The notes beneath the pieces were generated by a model. It was given only the letters and a program-made list of their open reading frames with translations. It made no database searches and was not told the origin of the DNA. Position numbers and translations under genes: made by a program. From Porphyra umbilicalis (taxonomy: Eukaryota > Rhodophyta > Bangiophyceae > Bangiales > Bangiaceae), in assembly GCA_002049455.2 (NCBI GenBank), contig KV918940.1, positions 91,226-155,225 on the forward strand: a stretch of 64,000 nt of DNA, given 5' to 3'. Numbering within the stretch: position 1 is the stretch's first letter; each line of letters begins with the position of its first letter. Positions 31,692-43,055 of this stretch are shown in pieces.

Positions 31692-32534
31692 CCTCGAAAT
31701 CCCAGGTCGCCTGGGATACCGAGCCAAACCCACTTCCATGGAGCGATTTACCTGGGATTCCGTGCAACGGCGACCTGGCCCGTGCGGATCGACCTGGGAT
31801 TTCGAGTCCAATGTCGCGGATCGGCCTGGATGGGATCCTCAGCCTCTCTGCTCATGCCGCTTCGCACGCCAACAATCCCCGCCAGCTCGGAACAAATTGT
31901 GAAGTGGCCGTGTCCTCATACATTCCCGACCTTCGGCCTGCCCCATCGCCACCGCGGCGTAGTGACACGTCAGGCTTCAGGGAGGGAGGGTATCCCCGGC
32001 TGGGCTTGTGCCCCGATACAGAAGGTCCGGTGACGCGGGCCGGCGGCGCTCTGGGCCGCCGCCAAGCGACCATTCCGGCATGTGGGGACATCAGGACCAG
32101 CATGCCTCGAGCTGTCAGACTGGAGCAGGGGGGGGGGTGCAGCGGGTGGAAGGTGGCCAACACAGCGATGCATTGAGCCCCTCTCGTGTGCGTGCTGGAA
32201 GGGAAAAGTGAGACTTGTGGCCACCTGGTCGAAACACCTGAGGCTTATGACGAGCGAGCTGCTTCCAGTCTGGCCTTCCACCGTTGAGATCTAGATGCCG
32301 ATGGAAGCTTCCAGAGCATTCCACTGTCAGCCGTGCAATCCTGCCATTTGATAGGGCACTGCTTCGCCCTGTTTGCCTGTAAAAGAGTCTCCCATGGCCT
32401 TACCGACGATGTGTTCCATCAGCCATCGACACTCGCATTGCCACCGCCGGTGCTCCTTCTTCGCCGCCTCGTCATCGACCTGCTGCTCCAGCTCCCCCCC
32501 CTATCCCAACCTCCACCCCCCACCAGCAGTGGCC

Positions 32535-35494
32535 ATGGTACCCTCTGGCGTCGGCGAGCGGTACGCCTGTTACTGCCCATCCTGCACGGACGACGGCCGC
32601 AGTGGTCCCAACTCGGTGTGTCGGTCAACTTTTTTTATCCACCGACAGCGTGAAAAGCGCCGTCGTCTGGAGCATGGCGGCCACGGTGGCGGTCCAGCAA
32701 ATGCCCTACTCCCCAATGGTGGGGGGGGGGACCATCAGCGGGCGACGGGCTTTCGGTGCCGTCGGGCGGCCAGGGTGGACAACCGCCAGGGGATGACGGC
32801 GCCAGCGCACAGGCGGCCGTCGAGGCGGACCGGCGCCGATGCGATGCGGACGAAACGCCGGACGCAAGTGTGGCATCGAGCGATTCCACGTCAAACGACG
32901 GATCAGACGGATCAGACGGGTCAAACGACGTGCCACCACCGGATTTCATCGCTGATCCGGAGCCAGAAGATCAGATTGGGGCTCCACCAATCCCGATTTA
33001 CCAACCAACCGTCAGCACGAACGAAGTGCGTCTGACGGTGGGCCAGTTTAAGGATTGCAGAGCAGACCTTGCGCTGCATGCCTTTACAGTTCAACACGAT
33101 TTGACGCAAGCGTCGATTGCGGATCTACTTCAATTAAGCTCCTCCGCGGCCACGTACTGCACGCCCCACCTTATGGAGCGTTTCGTCGATGCAAGCGTCA
33201 ACTTGGAGACAAGGTTAGTCGACTGTTGCGTCCACGGGTGCGTGGCCTTCACCCATACGCGCGCGCAACAGACCACGTGCGACGCTTGCGGATCACCGCG
33301 CTTCAAAGCCAACGGCAAGCCGGCCAAACAGGTCACGTACTGGTCCTTGACATCCTGGTTGGCTCACCTTCTCAGCGACCCCATAATTGGGAAGTCAATG
33401 ATGGAGAACATGGCTGCGGCGCGCAAGGCTGTGGATGAAGTGGCCGACGGGGTCCACGACTACCCCCACAGCTCGAACTTCCGTCACTACCGCGATGCAG
33501 GACTACTTGATCACGGCCCTTTCGTACCAGTTAACTGTGGAACCGACGGCTTTCAGTTCTTTCGGCAGAACGGGTTCGAAGGCTGGCCGGTAACGGTCAC
33601 ACCCCTGAGCCTGAGCCCTAACCAACGGACGCGCATGAAGTATCAGCTACTGCTGGTCGTAACGCCTGGGCCAAGACAACCTGCCGACCTCGAATCGTTT
33701 CTACACCCCATTGCGGCGGAGTTAAACGAGCTGGCCAAGGGTGTTCCCGGTCTAATAGTAGCCAACTCGCCAACCCCAGTCGTGTTAAGGGCCGGAGTGC
33801 TCAACTTTACGACGGATCAGCCGGGCGGCGACAAGCTCTGTCAGCTAACTGGCGTCAGCAGCTACATTTACAACCGTTTTCGCCTCTTCCAGGGAATCTA
33901 CGCTCCTGCAAGTAGCCATGTCTACTTCCCGCCTAAGGATCTAAGCGGCAAGTCTCTGTTCAAAGTACGTGACTGCATTGCACCGCGACGCACGGCCGCA
34001 AGTATCGCCGTAAGTGCGGCTGAAGTGGAGGACGCGCGTGCAGAAGGCAGATCGGTCGCGTACCAGACAAGGCTGCAGCAGAAGAGTGGCGTCAAGGGCT
34101 ACTCCCTGTTCTTCGCGCCCAGCCCAGCAATGCGCACCGCCTACCCGCACCTGAAACACTTATGGACAATGGGTCCTACCGCCGCCCCCTACGATACCAT
34201 GCACTTGGTGCTCCTAAACGTTGTGCCGCACCTGTGGAAGCTCTTCGCTGGGCTTAAGCTGGTAAACAATAAGAAGGACGAAGACTACTTCTTACCGAAG
34301 GCGACGGTGGCCCTCATCGGCCGGGAGCTGCGGGAGGCGCGCCAGACGGTGCCCCTGGCCCAGGCCAGATCTCTGAGAAATATCGACATCCATCAAAAGT
34401 CCTTCAAGGCGGTCGACTGGATGCACTTTATCCTGTGCAGCGGAGAAGTACTGCTGGCAAGTCGGATTCCAAGCGCCTTCTACAAGATCTTCATGGCACT
34501 AAGCCGCGCCTGCCGTCTGCTATTCCGACCTAGGGGCGTATCTGAGGCGGATATCCAGTCGATTGACAACGATCTCAAGTACTTCGTGACCAACTACTAC
34601 GATAAGATATACCGCGGATCGGCCGAGCGGTTACCGCTCTGCCTGTCTACAATTTCTTCTCTTCTAGACATTGTTCCGCTGCTCCGCGCGTGCGGCCCAG
34701 CCTGGGTCGTCTGGCAGTTTCCGATGGAGCGGAAAATTGGGACGCTGGGAAAGCTGATCCGCTCCAGTTCAAGACCGCACGCCACCCTCGTCAAGAATGT
34801 CACGCGCAAATGCAAGGCCGACCTCATTACTTCCTTTGGCCAGCAATACTTACCCACCGAATGGGCAGAAACAACTAAGAAACGTTGGACGGCGCCCGGT
34901 CTTCCTCGCGGCAGCCTGAAGGTACCTCAGGATGTCGGCGCTGACTGCGCGCTGCTACCACCTAGGAGCGAGCCGGTGGGCCTTGAAGGGGCGGAGCTTT
35001 CCAGTATGCGGGCAGTGCTGATCCAAGAAAACGCCGACGAAGTGCCTCTTCAGGTTTTGGCTAAGAAGTACTACCGAGCTAAGCTGGCGTCCGGAAAAAT
35101 TGCCGGATCTAGGCCTGTCGGGTCGGACTGCGACAAGCGCCGGCGCCGCAACTACTTGGTACGGATCAACTCCCGAGAAGATTTCTTCCTCCCCGACGGT
35201 TCCGTGGGGGAGCGCTCAGTCTCAACGTTTGGGGCCATCTTACACTACGCGGCCGTGTTCATTGATGGCCAAGCAATGGCCTTCGCCTACGTAGAGCGCG
35301 TTAAGTCGGCTAAGGACCGCCCCGGCCGGTATGGTTACGCGGCGACCAAGTACGGGATTGAGTGTATCCTCGGGCTAGGCGGGTCGTGCGGATACGTACC
35401 AGTCGGCGCCGTGGCCGAAGTTGTCGCCACAATTGGGAGAGAGGGCCTCCATTTTGTGTTGTTTAATAGGGAGCCGTTTTCTGAGGACCTGTAG
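32535..35494 (+). CDS. Tnp2-type CACTA transposase, copy 2
   Basis: The catalytic protein of the element, cutting and joining at the terminal repeats. The ATG at 32535 opens MVPSGVGERYACYCPSC, and a one-base frame change is needed at the G10 run 32721-32730 to reach the main frame, which is then open for about 912 codons. The core NCGTDGFQFFRQNGFEGWPV starts near residue 262 of the main frame, APYDTMHLVLLNVVPHLWKL lies near 480 and WQFPMERKIGTLGKLI near 655. A C-terminal region (HYAAVFIDGQAMAFAYVERV) completes it. The order follows Tnp2/TnpD proteins of plant and fungal CACTA elements. The same G10 and frame change in both copies means the break is either systematic or functional. Confidence 0.9.
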
Positions 35495-36108
35495 AACCAG
35501 AAGGGGTGGGCTAAGAGGACGCAAACCACTTGTCATTGGATTTAATTAAGCGTGTAACTGCCTAAAAATAATAGAAAGCAGTGACGAAGACAAGAACAAC
35601 TGCCATATTTACTTTGTACACGCAAACAATTGCAGCTCTGATTCATTCCAGTGACGTTTCTACGCCAACCGGATCTCGACCGGACCCAGGGCCCACGGAG
35701 GCCTCTGGGCCGCACGATCTCGGAAGAGCGGTCGAGGGGGCGGCATTGGTTTCCAATGGCCTCTGGCGGGGGTGCCCGTTCACCAGCACCGCCCGGCGGC
35801 AGCTTTCCGCCACCAGTGCTTCGTGGGCGCTCTACGGAAGGGGGGCGCTCAGAGCCTGCGCACTGTGAGTATTCTGGCCACGGCCCAGACGATGCCAGCG
35901 CACACCTGGCCACACTGACTACCACGGTGTGAGTGACGCGGTCACCGCAGTCGCAGGCACCACCCCGTCGCATCCAACGTCGCCTTCACCGTCGCGTCTC
36001 ACAAAGGCACGCACACTCCCCGCCCCTTTTGCACCTGTCATCTGTGTCGCACTCTCGACGCTCCTTCCCCGATACCCCTGGACCGATCCTTTCCCGAGCT
36101 CCCGTAAC

Positions 36109-37490
36109 ATGGCGGCCGGCCGCAAGCGAGCGCGTGGTGCTAGCGGTACGTGTTGTTCGTTTCTTTGGATCTGATGTATATCCACTGCCCCCACCCCCCC
36201 ACTCCCCCCCAACATCCCCCGTTCTGAGCGTGATTATGCTCTTTGTCCGTACGGCCACGTGTTATATGTGTGTGATATGCTGTCCCATCTTTGTATGGAC
36301 ACCCGGTCCTCCTCGTTTGTCTTTTTTCGGCACAGAATGGTGTACATACGGGGGGAATGCACACTGGTATGGTGACTGACGAGACCGAAATACTTGAGTG
36401 CTTTCCTTTGCGTTGTGTTTCTTTGTGCTCGATATCCTTCTCTTCGATCCATTTCGTTTTCTTTCCAGGCAATTTGGCCGCCGCCGTCGCGGCGGCTGCA
36501 GCACTGCCGGCGGCGGCTCCCCGCGCGTCGAACGACGCATCGTCACCCCCGCGAGCGCAGCCGAATCGAACTTCGGGACGCCGGCGCGCGGCCGTTGCCA
36601 CGCCGCCACCACCGCCGAATCGTCGGCTGTCCTCTCCCCGCGAGGCGTTGCCCCCGCCCCCCGTGCGAACGCGTCTCTCTTCTCGCGGTGCCGGCGCGCC
36701 AAGCTCTTCGGCGACGGGGGCTACTTCCGCGTGCCCGAACGGGCGCGGCAGCGCCGAGGCTGCGGCCGTTCCGGCGAGCCCTGCTGGGCCTGCGGCGGTT
36801 TTGAACGGCTCTTCGGAGCGCCCGCTGGTGGTTCTGCCCGTCCCATCTCGGTCACGTGGGGCGGGCAGGACCCGCGGCACCACGAACGGCCGGTGCGGAT
36901 TCGATCTTCACCCGGACCCGGATGCCGCGCGGCGTGCGGTGGCGATACCCGCAGCCGCCGTCAACCGCTTGCCAGTTTTTCAGGTCCTTAACATCTCTGG
37001 GCCGGACGTGATACACATCAAGCGGCTGGCAAAGTCGGCCGCTAAGGTGTTTGACCCCCTCGTCACCTTCTGCGCACAGGCGCGAGTGGACATTGACGTG
37101 GCCGTCCGGCACCTTGAGCGGTTCGAGCCGCGGCTGGGCGTTTGCGTTCGGAGCTGGGGTGCCTGCTGTCTACTGTCTAAGGTAGCCAACAACAGCGCGG
37201 CCTATCACAAGGCGCTCGCAAAGAAGGGGCAGGCCGGGCAGGCGGCGGCCGCGGCGGCGACGGCGGGCGGGGCAACGCTCCCGTCGCCGACACGGCCGCT
37301 GCCACCGCCGCCGACACGGCGGCTGCCACCGCCGCCAACACGGCCGCTGCCACCGCCGCCGAATCGGTCGGTGCGACCCTCGTCACCGGCTGCACGGGTC
37401 AGATCGGGAACTAACGCCAGCGATCACGCAACCGTTGACAGTGCGACGGGTGCCCAGTCGGCCGAGGATTTCTTTGCTTCTCATCGCTAG
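36109..37490 (+). CDS. CACTA second gene, two exons, copy 2
   Basis: Exon 1 is 36109-36145, the intron 36146-36468 (323 nt, GTACGT..CAG), and exon 2 36469-37490. The product matches that of copy 1 except for rare changes, for example Val for Gly in RLP(G/V)FQVLN. See the copy 1 entry for the features. I infer a TnpA-like partner of the transposase. Confidence 0.75.
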
Positions 37491-37971
37491 TTAATAAACA
37501 CAACCATCCGACCTGTTCACAACATTGTCTAATCAATGAATACTTGACTAAACGGAATATTGCTATTATAGCAAGCTGTCAAGTATACTCGAACACAGCG
37601 TACAGCAGAAACTGATATGCCAGTACGTAATACCGTACTTCACTCTTATATGTAACATTCTTTGAAGGTATCCCAGTGTAAGATTGTGCAGTCACAACTG
37701 CACTCATACTTGAATATGGACCATTGCGCTGTCTGACAGCATTGCTCTCAGCCACCCATCTATGCAACGTGGATGCCTGTGAGCGAACCAAAGTCCATAC
37801 AATCCCAGGTTGTACCTGGGATTCTAAGCCCCAGCGATGCCCGAAGATCCCAGGCAAGCTGGTATTCCGCATGAGCTTGAGGTCCTTTTTTCAGGGGTGT
37901 GAAGGTCTTCGACCTGGGATATTGAGCCACACAACCTGGTTTTTTGTGCCACTTCACCTGGTATTATGGGC

Positions 37972-38010
37972 CATAAAATTTGGGATTTCTCGTTAGATGT
38001 TCTAGTAGGG
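37972..38010 (-). repeat. Right terminal inverted repeat, CACTA copy 2
   Basis: 39 bp ending GTAGGG at 38010, followed by the AAG duplication. Confidence 0.9.
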
Positions 38011-38560
38011 AAGCTCCGCACCGAGACGCAGGGTGGTCCGGGCAGGGAATTGTCCCAGCAGCTCGTCGCTCCAGCCGCAACGGTGGCGGGTGGGCGCCCA
38101 ACACAGCGCCGCTTCGCGGAGTCAACCAGCACCCATGGCGGGCGCAGGCGAGCAAGCCACCGCCAGGGCGCCCGACACCTCCGGCTTCATGAGCGGAAGA
38201 CGAGTGCTCGGTGTCGAGGTAGAGAGGAGAGGGGGGAAGTGGCCCTGCTGGTATTACACGTTACAGCTGCACTCGCCGAGGAGCTTTCGTGGCGGCTCCC
38301 CGGCCGCGTGGTACGACGATCGCACTGTGTCAGCCGCTAACTTTTTCAAGTGATATATTTGGGCCGACTGTCCAATTTGTGAGCCACGTCATGCAATTGG
38401 ATTTGTTTGCGTTGGGTATTCACAGGAAAACGTTCTCGCAAATTCCAGAACATCAAACCTGGTGGTTTGGCTTGTGCCCCATTTCTTCGACAAGAATCTA
38501 CTACATCGTGAGCAGCCCACTGCCCGCTTCTGTCCCATCCCGATGTGCAGAAGGCCAAAG
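38011..38560. other. Intergenic between CACTA copy 2 and the BTB-like gene
   Basis: No coding pattern. It is probably the 3' flank of the minus-strand BTB-like gene. Confidence 0.4.
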
Positions 38561-39364
38561 TCACAGCGTTCCATGCATCAAGCCACACACACCCTCCATC
38601 CACGCAGTCTTGAGCAGCGCCGTGAGGGTGCGGCGACGCATCGGAACACCATCCAGCACGGACCAGTCAAACGTGTGGAGGTGTTTGCGCGCAATATTGC
38701 TGCCGCCGGAGCCCCCCCTCAGGTCATGGTGATAGCGCATCGTGCCGCTCTTTCGGAACTTGGTGTACTCCATCTTCGGATCATCCCAGGAGCAGCGCAA
38801 CATGGAAGTCCCCAGCAGCGTACCCGCTTCCGATGACCAGTCGAAACTTGCTCCACCCGAGCCGCCCGACCCGTCGTCCACCCACCGATCCACCGCCACC
38901 ACGCCTTCCAACGTTGGCGCACGCCGCACGCGACCAACAATCGCGGCGACGACTGCACATGCGCCCATGCGCACCGCCACGGGCAGCGTCATCGTCAAGT
39001 CGACTGGCGCGATGAGGGCGTCATTTGCGGCCGCCCCGGTGGGACTGTTGACATGCAGTGTTTCGGCCAACCACAGCAGCCGTGTTATGGCCGCCGGCTG
39101 CTCGTCAACGGTGAGCAACTCCACGGCCGGGTCGGCGTCAAGGAGACCGGCGAGAACCGGGAGATGGGAGACGAGCAGCGCTCGGGGTGCAAACAAACGT
39201 CGCGGGGAGCCGCCAGGGCCTCCAACCACGTCAAAGCAGACGAGGCTGGCGGTTGTCTTTGCCACATCGCCAATCGCTCCGCCGTCTGGTCCCTCCTGGG
39301 AGGCAACGCCTTGGGAAGGAGGAGATCCGTCCTTGGCACCAGCTTGAACGGTCTGCGGCTCCAT
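38561..39364 (-). CDS. BTB/POZ-like protein (tentative)
   Basis: Intact 267-residue frame from ATG 39364. Residues 35-100 read ASLVCFDVVGGPGGSPRRLF, APRALLVSHLPVLAGLLDAD and VELLTVDEQPAAITRLLWLA. This order (beta strand, F-APR--LLVSHLPVLAGLL, V-D-QPAAI--LL-LAE) is similar to a BTB/POZ fold of the kind used for dimerisation or as a Cullin-3 adaptor. Downstream, VRMGACAVVAAIVGRVRRAP would be the following helices. The C-terminal 100 residues (SFDWSSEAGTLL to WMEGVCGLMHGTL) are not recognised. Codon use and lack of homopolymers make this one of the cleaner frames. The family call is weak. Confidence 0.5.
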   Translation of the reverse strand: MEPQTVQAGAKDGSPPSQGVASQEGPDGGAIGDVAKTTASLVCFDVVGGPGGSPRRLFAPRALLVSHLPVLAGLLDADPAVELLTVDEQPAAITRLLWLAETLHVNSPTGAAANDALIAPVDLTMTLPVAVRMGACAVVAAIVGRVRRAPTLEGVVAVDRWVDDGSGGSGGASFDWSSEAGTLLGTSMLRCSWDDPKMEYTKFRKSGTMRYHHDLRGGSGGSNIARKHLHTFDWSVLDGVPMRRRTLTALLKTAWMEGVCGLMHGTL

Positions 39365-40844
39365 CTTGCGTGGACAGGAACAGACTACAACCAGAAGCGC
39401 CGTCGTTCCTTATCACGTCTGGAGACGCGCGGGGTGAGGCGGGCGCGCGGCGCTTCGGGCCACGCAGTCAATGTCGGGTAGAAGCCAACTGCTGTCGCAC
39501 GGAAAACTGCTCGAGCCGGTGGCGGACATTCGCGTCGGCAGGGCGTCAATGTCGTGGCCAGCTGCCATCTTCTCTAGGCCAGCTGTAAAATGGTCACCGT
39601 CGGTGTGGACTCCTTTCTCGCAAGTCGTGGGTCCCGAGTTCTATACCAGGCCTCACCAAGGGTATCAGTTTTGACCGCGAGTACGGTATTCGGCTCTGAT
39701 CCAGCCACTGAGTATTGGCTGGCAGTTCGACAGACTTCCAGACGTCCGGGTATGAGTGTCTCCCAAACCTGGTATGTCGAGAGCAAGAGGTCAGGTTTAA
39801 GCGTACTTTCCAGCCAGCAAAGCTCAAGCGTACAATTCCGCGTATTTTTTGAACTATAACTTGAGCAAGCATAATGGCAAATATGGGTGCTGTTCGGGTA
39901 CTAGAGGTAGTTGGTCATTGGCCGAATGGGCTTTTATTGTTTATGTAAATCAACAATCCAAATGAAAAGTGCCCCCTAATTTGATCGAACGTCATATAAG
40001 ACGGACTTTTCATGGACTGTGCGTCAGCAAACACGCGCTCAGATGTCGAAGTCGCGCATATTTTCCTCGTCGACAGTCGGCTTAGCTATTGCTGATCCCC
40101 GAATTTTGTCCTGGGGGACAGAGACAGAGACTGACTCTGAATAAGAGCACTCTATTGGTTTAAAACGACAGTAAGAAGGCATCGAAGCCAATAGAAAGCC
40201 CGCATTCTGTGCCAGGACCTTGCATCGAGCAGAACTCACTGTTTGTTGCCGCTTGATCCGCTTTTCTTGGCACAAAGCAAGCTGCCCACGCCAGATCTTG
40301 AGATTTTCTACTGTCTCCTCGCCAGAAGTGCAGAAAAGAAGAGGAGCTGATGTTGATTTCCAGGCTGCATGGGCACATGTAAGCAATCAGGAGTACCAAG
40401 TCAGTCCCAGGGGCGCATCTGATTGGTGGAGAGAGTCGGTCCGCAAGTCAGTCTCTGTCCACCAGGACAAAATTCGGGGATCAGCAATATGTCAGAAAAT
40501 ACCCGATCACATTCACCTCAAGCCTGCCTTCGAGTGTGCGAAATCACCGGGTAGCGTATATCCTCGTGTGATGCGAAAGTAAAGCGTTCTGGTATATACC
40601 CGAAAAAAGTACCCGCGAATGCGCTTGAGGAAAAGTACGTTGACGATCTCTGTTCTATACCCTTGGTTTCGCCGCAACTCTTCCTCCTGGCCAACAGCTG
40701 GGAAAGCAATAAGTAATTAATCACGGCTGCAACACGCCAATGAACGCCTTGCAATGAACGAATACATGACTTGCAGTCGCCCGGTGGCTCCATGATTGCA
40801 AATGGACAGACACACCTTGATCCGGGGGCGACGGCGGCGCGACC
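39365..40844. other. 1.5-kb AT-richer intergenic region
   Basis: No coding pattern. It contains a GGTAT-rich patch (39640-39780) resembling the CACTA subterminal region, a 9-bp inverted repeat (ATGAAAAGT at 39962, ACTTTTCAT at 40005) around CATATAAGACG, and the larger inverted-repeat element at 40088-40488. Confidence 0.4.
40088..40488. repeat. 401-bp element with 43-49 bp terminal inverted repeats
   Basis: The left arm starts ATTGCTGATCCCCGAATTTT and the right arm ends with its exact complement at 40488. Identity continues through TTGTCCTGG-GGACAGAGAC-TGACT, the left arm having six extra bases (an AGAGAC repeat). The interior is AT-richer with no frame. It looks like a miniature inverted-repeat transposon. 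Flanking duplications are not obvious. Confidence 0.6.
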
Positions 40845-42268
40845 ATGGCGGCTGTCACTCGGATCGGGCTTCGAAGCCGTTTCGTCAACGCTACCGCACG
40901 AGCAGTCCCTTCCCCTTATTCTCCTTTGGACACTTTCTCTTCCTTCTTTTTGCAGGTCTCACGTTTCCAACTACTGGTTCTGCCGACCACCGCCTCCTGG
41001 CAATGGCGGTACCAGCACCCCCCCCGTGGACCCCCCCCGCCCGACCTCCTGACGGTGCAGGCGCGCTCGTTGGGCTTCCCACCCGCCCTCGACGTGGCGC
41101 TGCATGCGGCCTTGACAGCAACCGCGCCGACCACGGCGGCGGAGGCGCTTGTCGGGCTCGCCCCGCCCCCAGTTTCGTCAGCCGCTGCACCGGCGGCGCC
41201 CGGTAATGGCGATGCCGCTGCCGCTGCCCCCACGGACGCCACCCGGCGGTGGGTTACGACCGCGCGCACCCCCCTCACCGCCGGCACCTCCTTCTTTCTC
41301 GTGCCCCACCTGCTGACATTTGACGGCGGCGAGGCGCTGATGGAGACGCTTGACGGCGGCTCGGCCGAGCTCCTCAGCGCCGTTGCGTCGGCGGTCGGCT
41401 TGCGCCCGCCCGCCGAGGCGCAGCGGCTGGAGCGCGCCACCCCCCCCCCCCAGCGGCGCCGGCGGCGGCGGCGGCGGCGGTGACGCGCCGCGCCCGCCCG
41501 CCCGTGACGGACGTGCGGTCGTTGCTGATCCGCCTCGGCGCCCCCCCCCTGTCGGGCCTCGACGGCGTACGCGTGGTCGACTTGCGGGGTGACGGCCTCG
41601 ACGGCGACGGCGTGGCGGCTCTCCGGCTGCCCCTGCTGACGCCGGGCGTGGAAATCCTCGACGTGCGGGGCAACCGGCTGCCCGCCTCGGCGCTGACGGC
41701 GCTGGTGGCGGAGCTCCCCCGCCTCCGCGTGCTCGGATGTGAGCCGCTGGACGCGACAACGGCGGCGGCGGTCGGCGCCGCCGCCCGGGGACTCGAAGTC
41801 ATCAATGGCGTGCGCGTCGTGCGGGTGAGCGCAGAGGAGGCGGCGGCGGCGACGGCGGCAGCAGCCGAGGGCGACGCCGCGACGGGCCGAGCCGCCGCGG
41901 CGGCCACCGCCGTCGCCGCCTCGGGCGCGGCGGGCACCGCGGCGGCCGCCCCTCCCCCCTCGGCGGAAGCACTCCTCGCCGCCGTCGGCCCCTTTACGCA
42001 CGCCTACACAGTCGCGCGGCCGGACAACCCCGCCGACGCGCGGGCGGTTTGGTACGTGCCCGCTGGCCTCGGGGCGGGCCTCCGCCACGGGGCGGGCGAC
42101 GCCGTCAACGTGCGCGTCGGCCGCGTATTCTGGGGCGGGGGGGCGGTGGACGTGGTGTGGGCCACCGCCAATGTGCCCGCCGGAGGGGCACTCGTGCGGG
42201 ACTATGCGGAAGGGCAGACGGGGGCGGCGCGGCAGGAGGTGCTCGAGCACTTTGGCGTGCAGGATTGA
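40845..42268 (+). CDS. TTLL12-type SET-like/LRR protein lacking the tubulin-ligase domain, frame broken in a C run
   Basis: The first frame (from ATG 40845) contains LLTVQARSLGFPPALDVALH, and FFLVPHLLTFDGGEALMETL followed by AELLSAVASAVGLRP, similar to the N-terminal segment of TTLL12. After C13 (41440-41452) the next frame has leucine-rich repeats (VRVVDLRGDGL, VEILDVRGNRLPASALTALV) and VWYVPAGLGAGLRHG, RVFWGGGAVDVVWATANVPA and GALVRDYAEGQ. These match the SET-like domain that precedes the ligase domain in animal and plant TTLL12. The frame stops 15 residues after DYAEG, so no ATP-grasp ligase domain follows. Another possible start is ATG 41003, just after a TTTTTGCAG that looks like a splice acceptor. 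Probably a regulatory, non-catalytic relative. Confidence 0.6.
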
Positions 42269-43055
42269 GGGTTAAGGGGGGGGAAGTTCCGGGGGGGGGC
42301 AGCAGGGGGTGAACGAGAGACCAGGAAAGCGGCAGACGAGACCACCAGATGACTTGACACAACGGTTTGCGATGGGTGCGCGAGAGAGAGCAATCGGCAG
42401 GACGACGCGGGGAGAGAGGGGGTTGGGAAAAGCAACCACAACCAGATGGATCTCTACGAACATGGAGCACGACGTGGTGGACGCGGCAGCAGGAAGCTTC
42501 ACGGCCAAGTTGCCATTCGACATCAGCTGCCACCCCAGCATCAGCACAGCGGCGGTCCGCAAGCGAGGTGACCACAAGCAGGCCACCACTTGGTGGTTGA
42601 CGGCGCCCGCGGTCGGCGTCAGGGCCAGCGCCAGTATCTGACGCGGTCAGAGCCGGCACGGCTCCGTGGCGCGGACGAGTGAGGGCGGCAAATCGCCGCG
42701 CGGTCGTCGTCGGGGGGCCAGGTGGGGGTCGACGAGGGCGGACGACCCTCCACCATCCACCGACAGCACCGGACAGTGCCATTGGTAGCGCTGCCCTGGC
42801 GTCTGCCTAGTTGGTGGACGCAGTCAAAGGCGGCGGAGTCGGGCCCACGGCCCGTGGGCGAGTCGAGAGCTCCGGCGACGGCGGGGCAGCGGTGAAGTCA
42901 CGGCGAACGGGCTTGGCGGGCCCTGACGCAACGACGTCCATGCGCAAAATGAGGGGGAAGCCTCAACGAAAGCGGTCAATGAGGGCAAGCCCGGGTGGCG
43001 GCAATGATGCGCACGTCACACAGCATGCGCCGCCACCCACACGATCGTCTTCGAC
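42269..43055. other. Intergenic between convergent genes
   Basis: 3' flanks of the TTLL12-like gene (plus) and the cyclin gene (minus). No coding pattern. Confidence 0.4.

Larger units (their letters stand above)
31653..38010 (+). mobile_element. CACTA (EnSpm) DNA transposon, copy 2, 6358 bp
   Basis: Same termini and layout as copy 1, flanked by a different perfect 3-bp duplication, AAG (31650-31652 and 38011-38013). This shows an independent insertion. I notice about fifteen to twenty differences from copy 1 across 6.36 kb, including small homopolymer indels. Copy 2 has a Tyr codon where copy 1 has the transposase stop, so it is the better candidate for an autonomous element. It lies between the start of the gene at 29884-31398 and the 3' end of the BTB-like gene. 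Confidence 0.95.

Noticed and set aside
21389-38010. Possibility that the second CACTA copy is an assembly duplication
   Set aside because: The flanks and target duplications differ (AGA versus AAG) and the copies carry independent base and homopolymer changes including the TAG/TAC difference.
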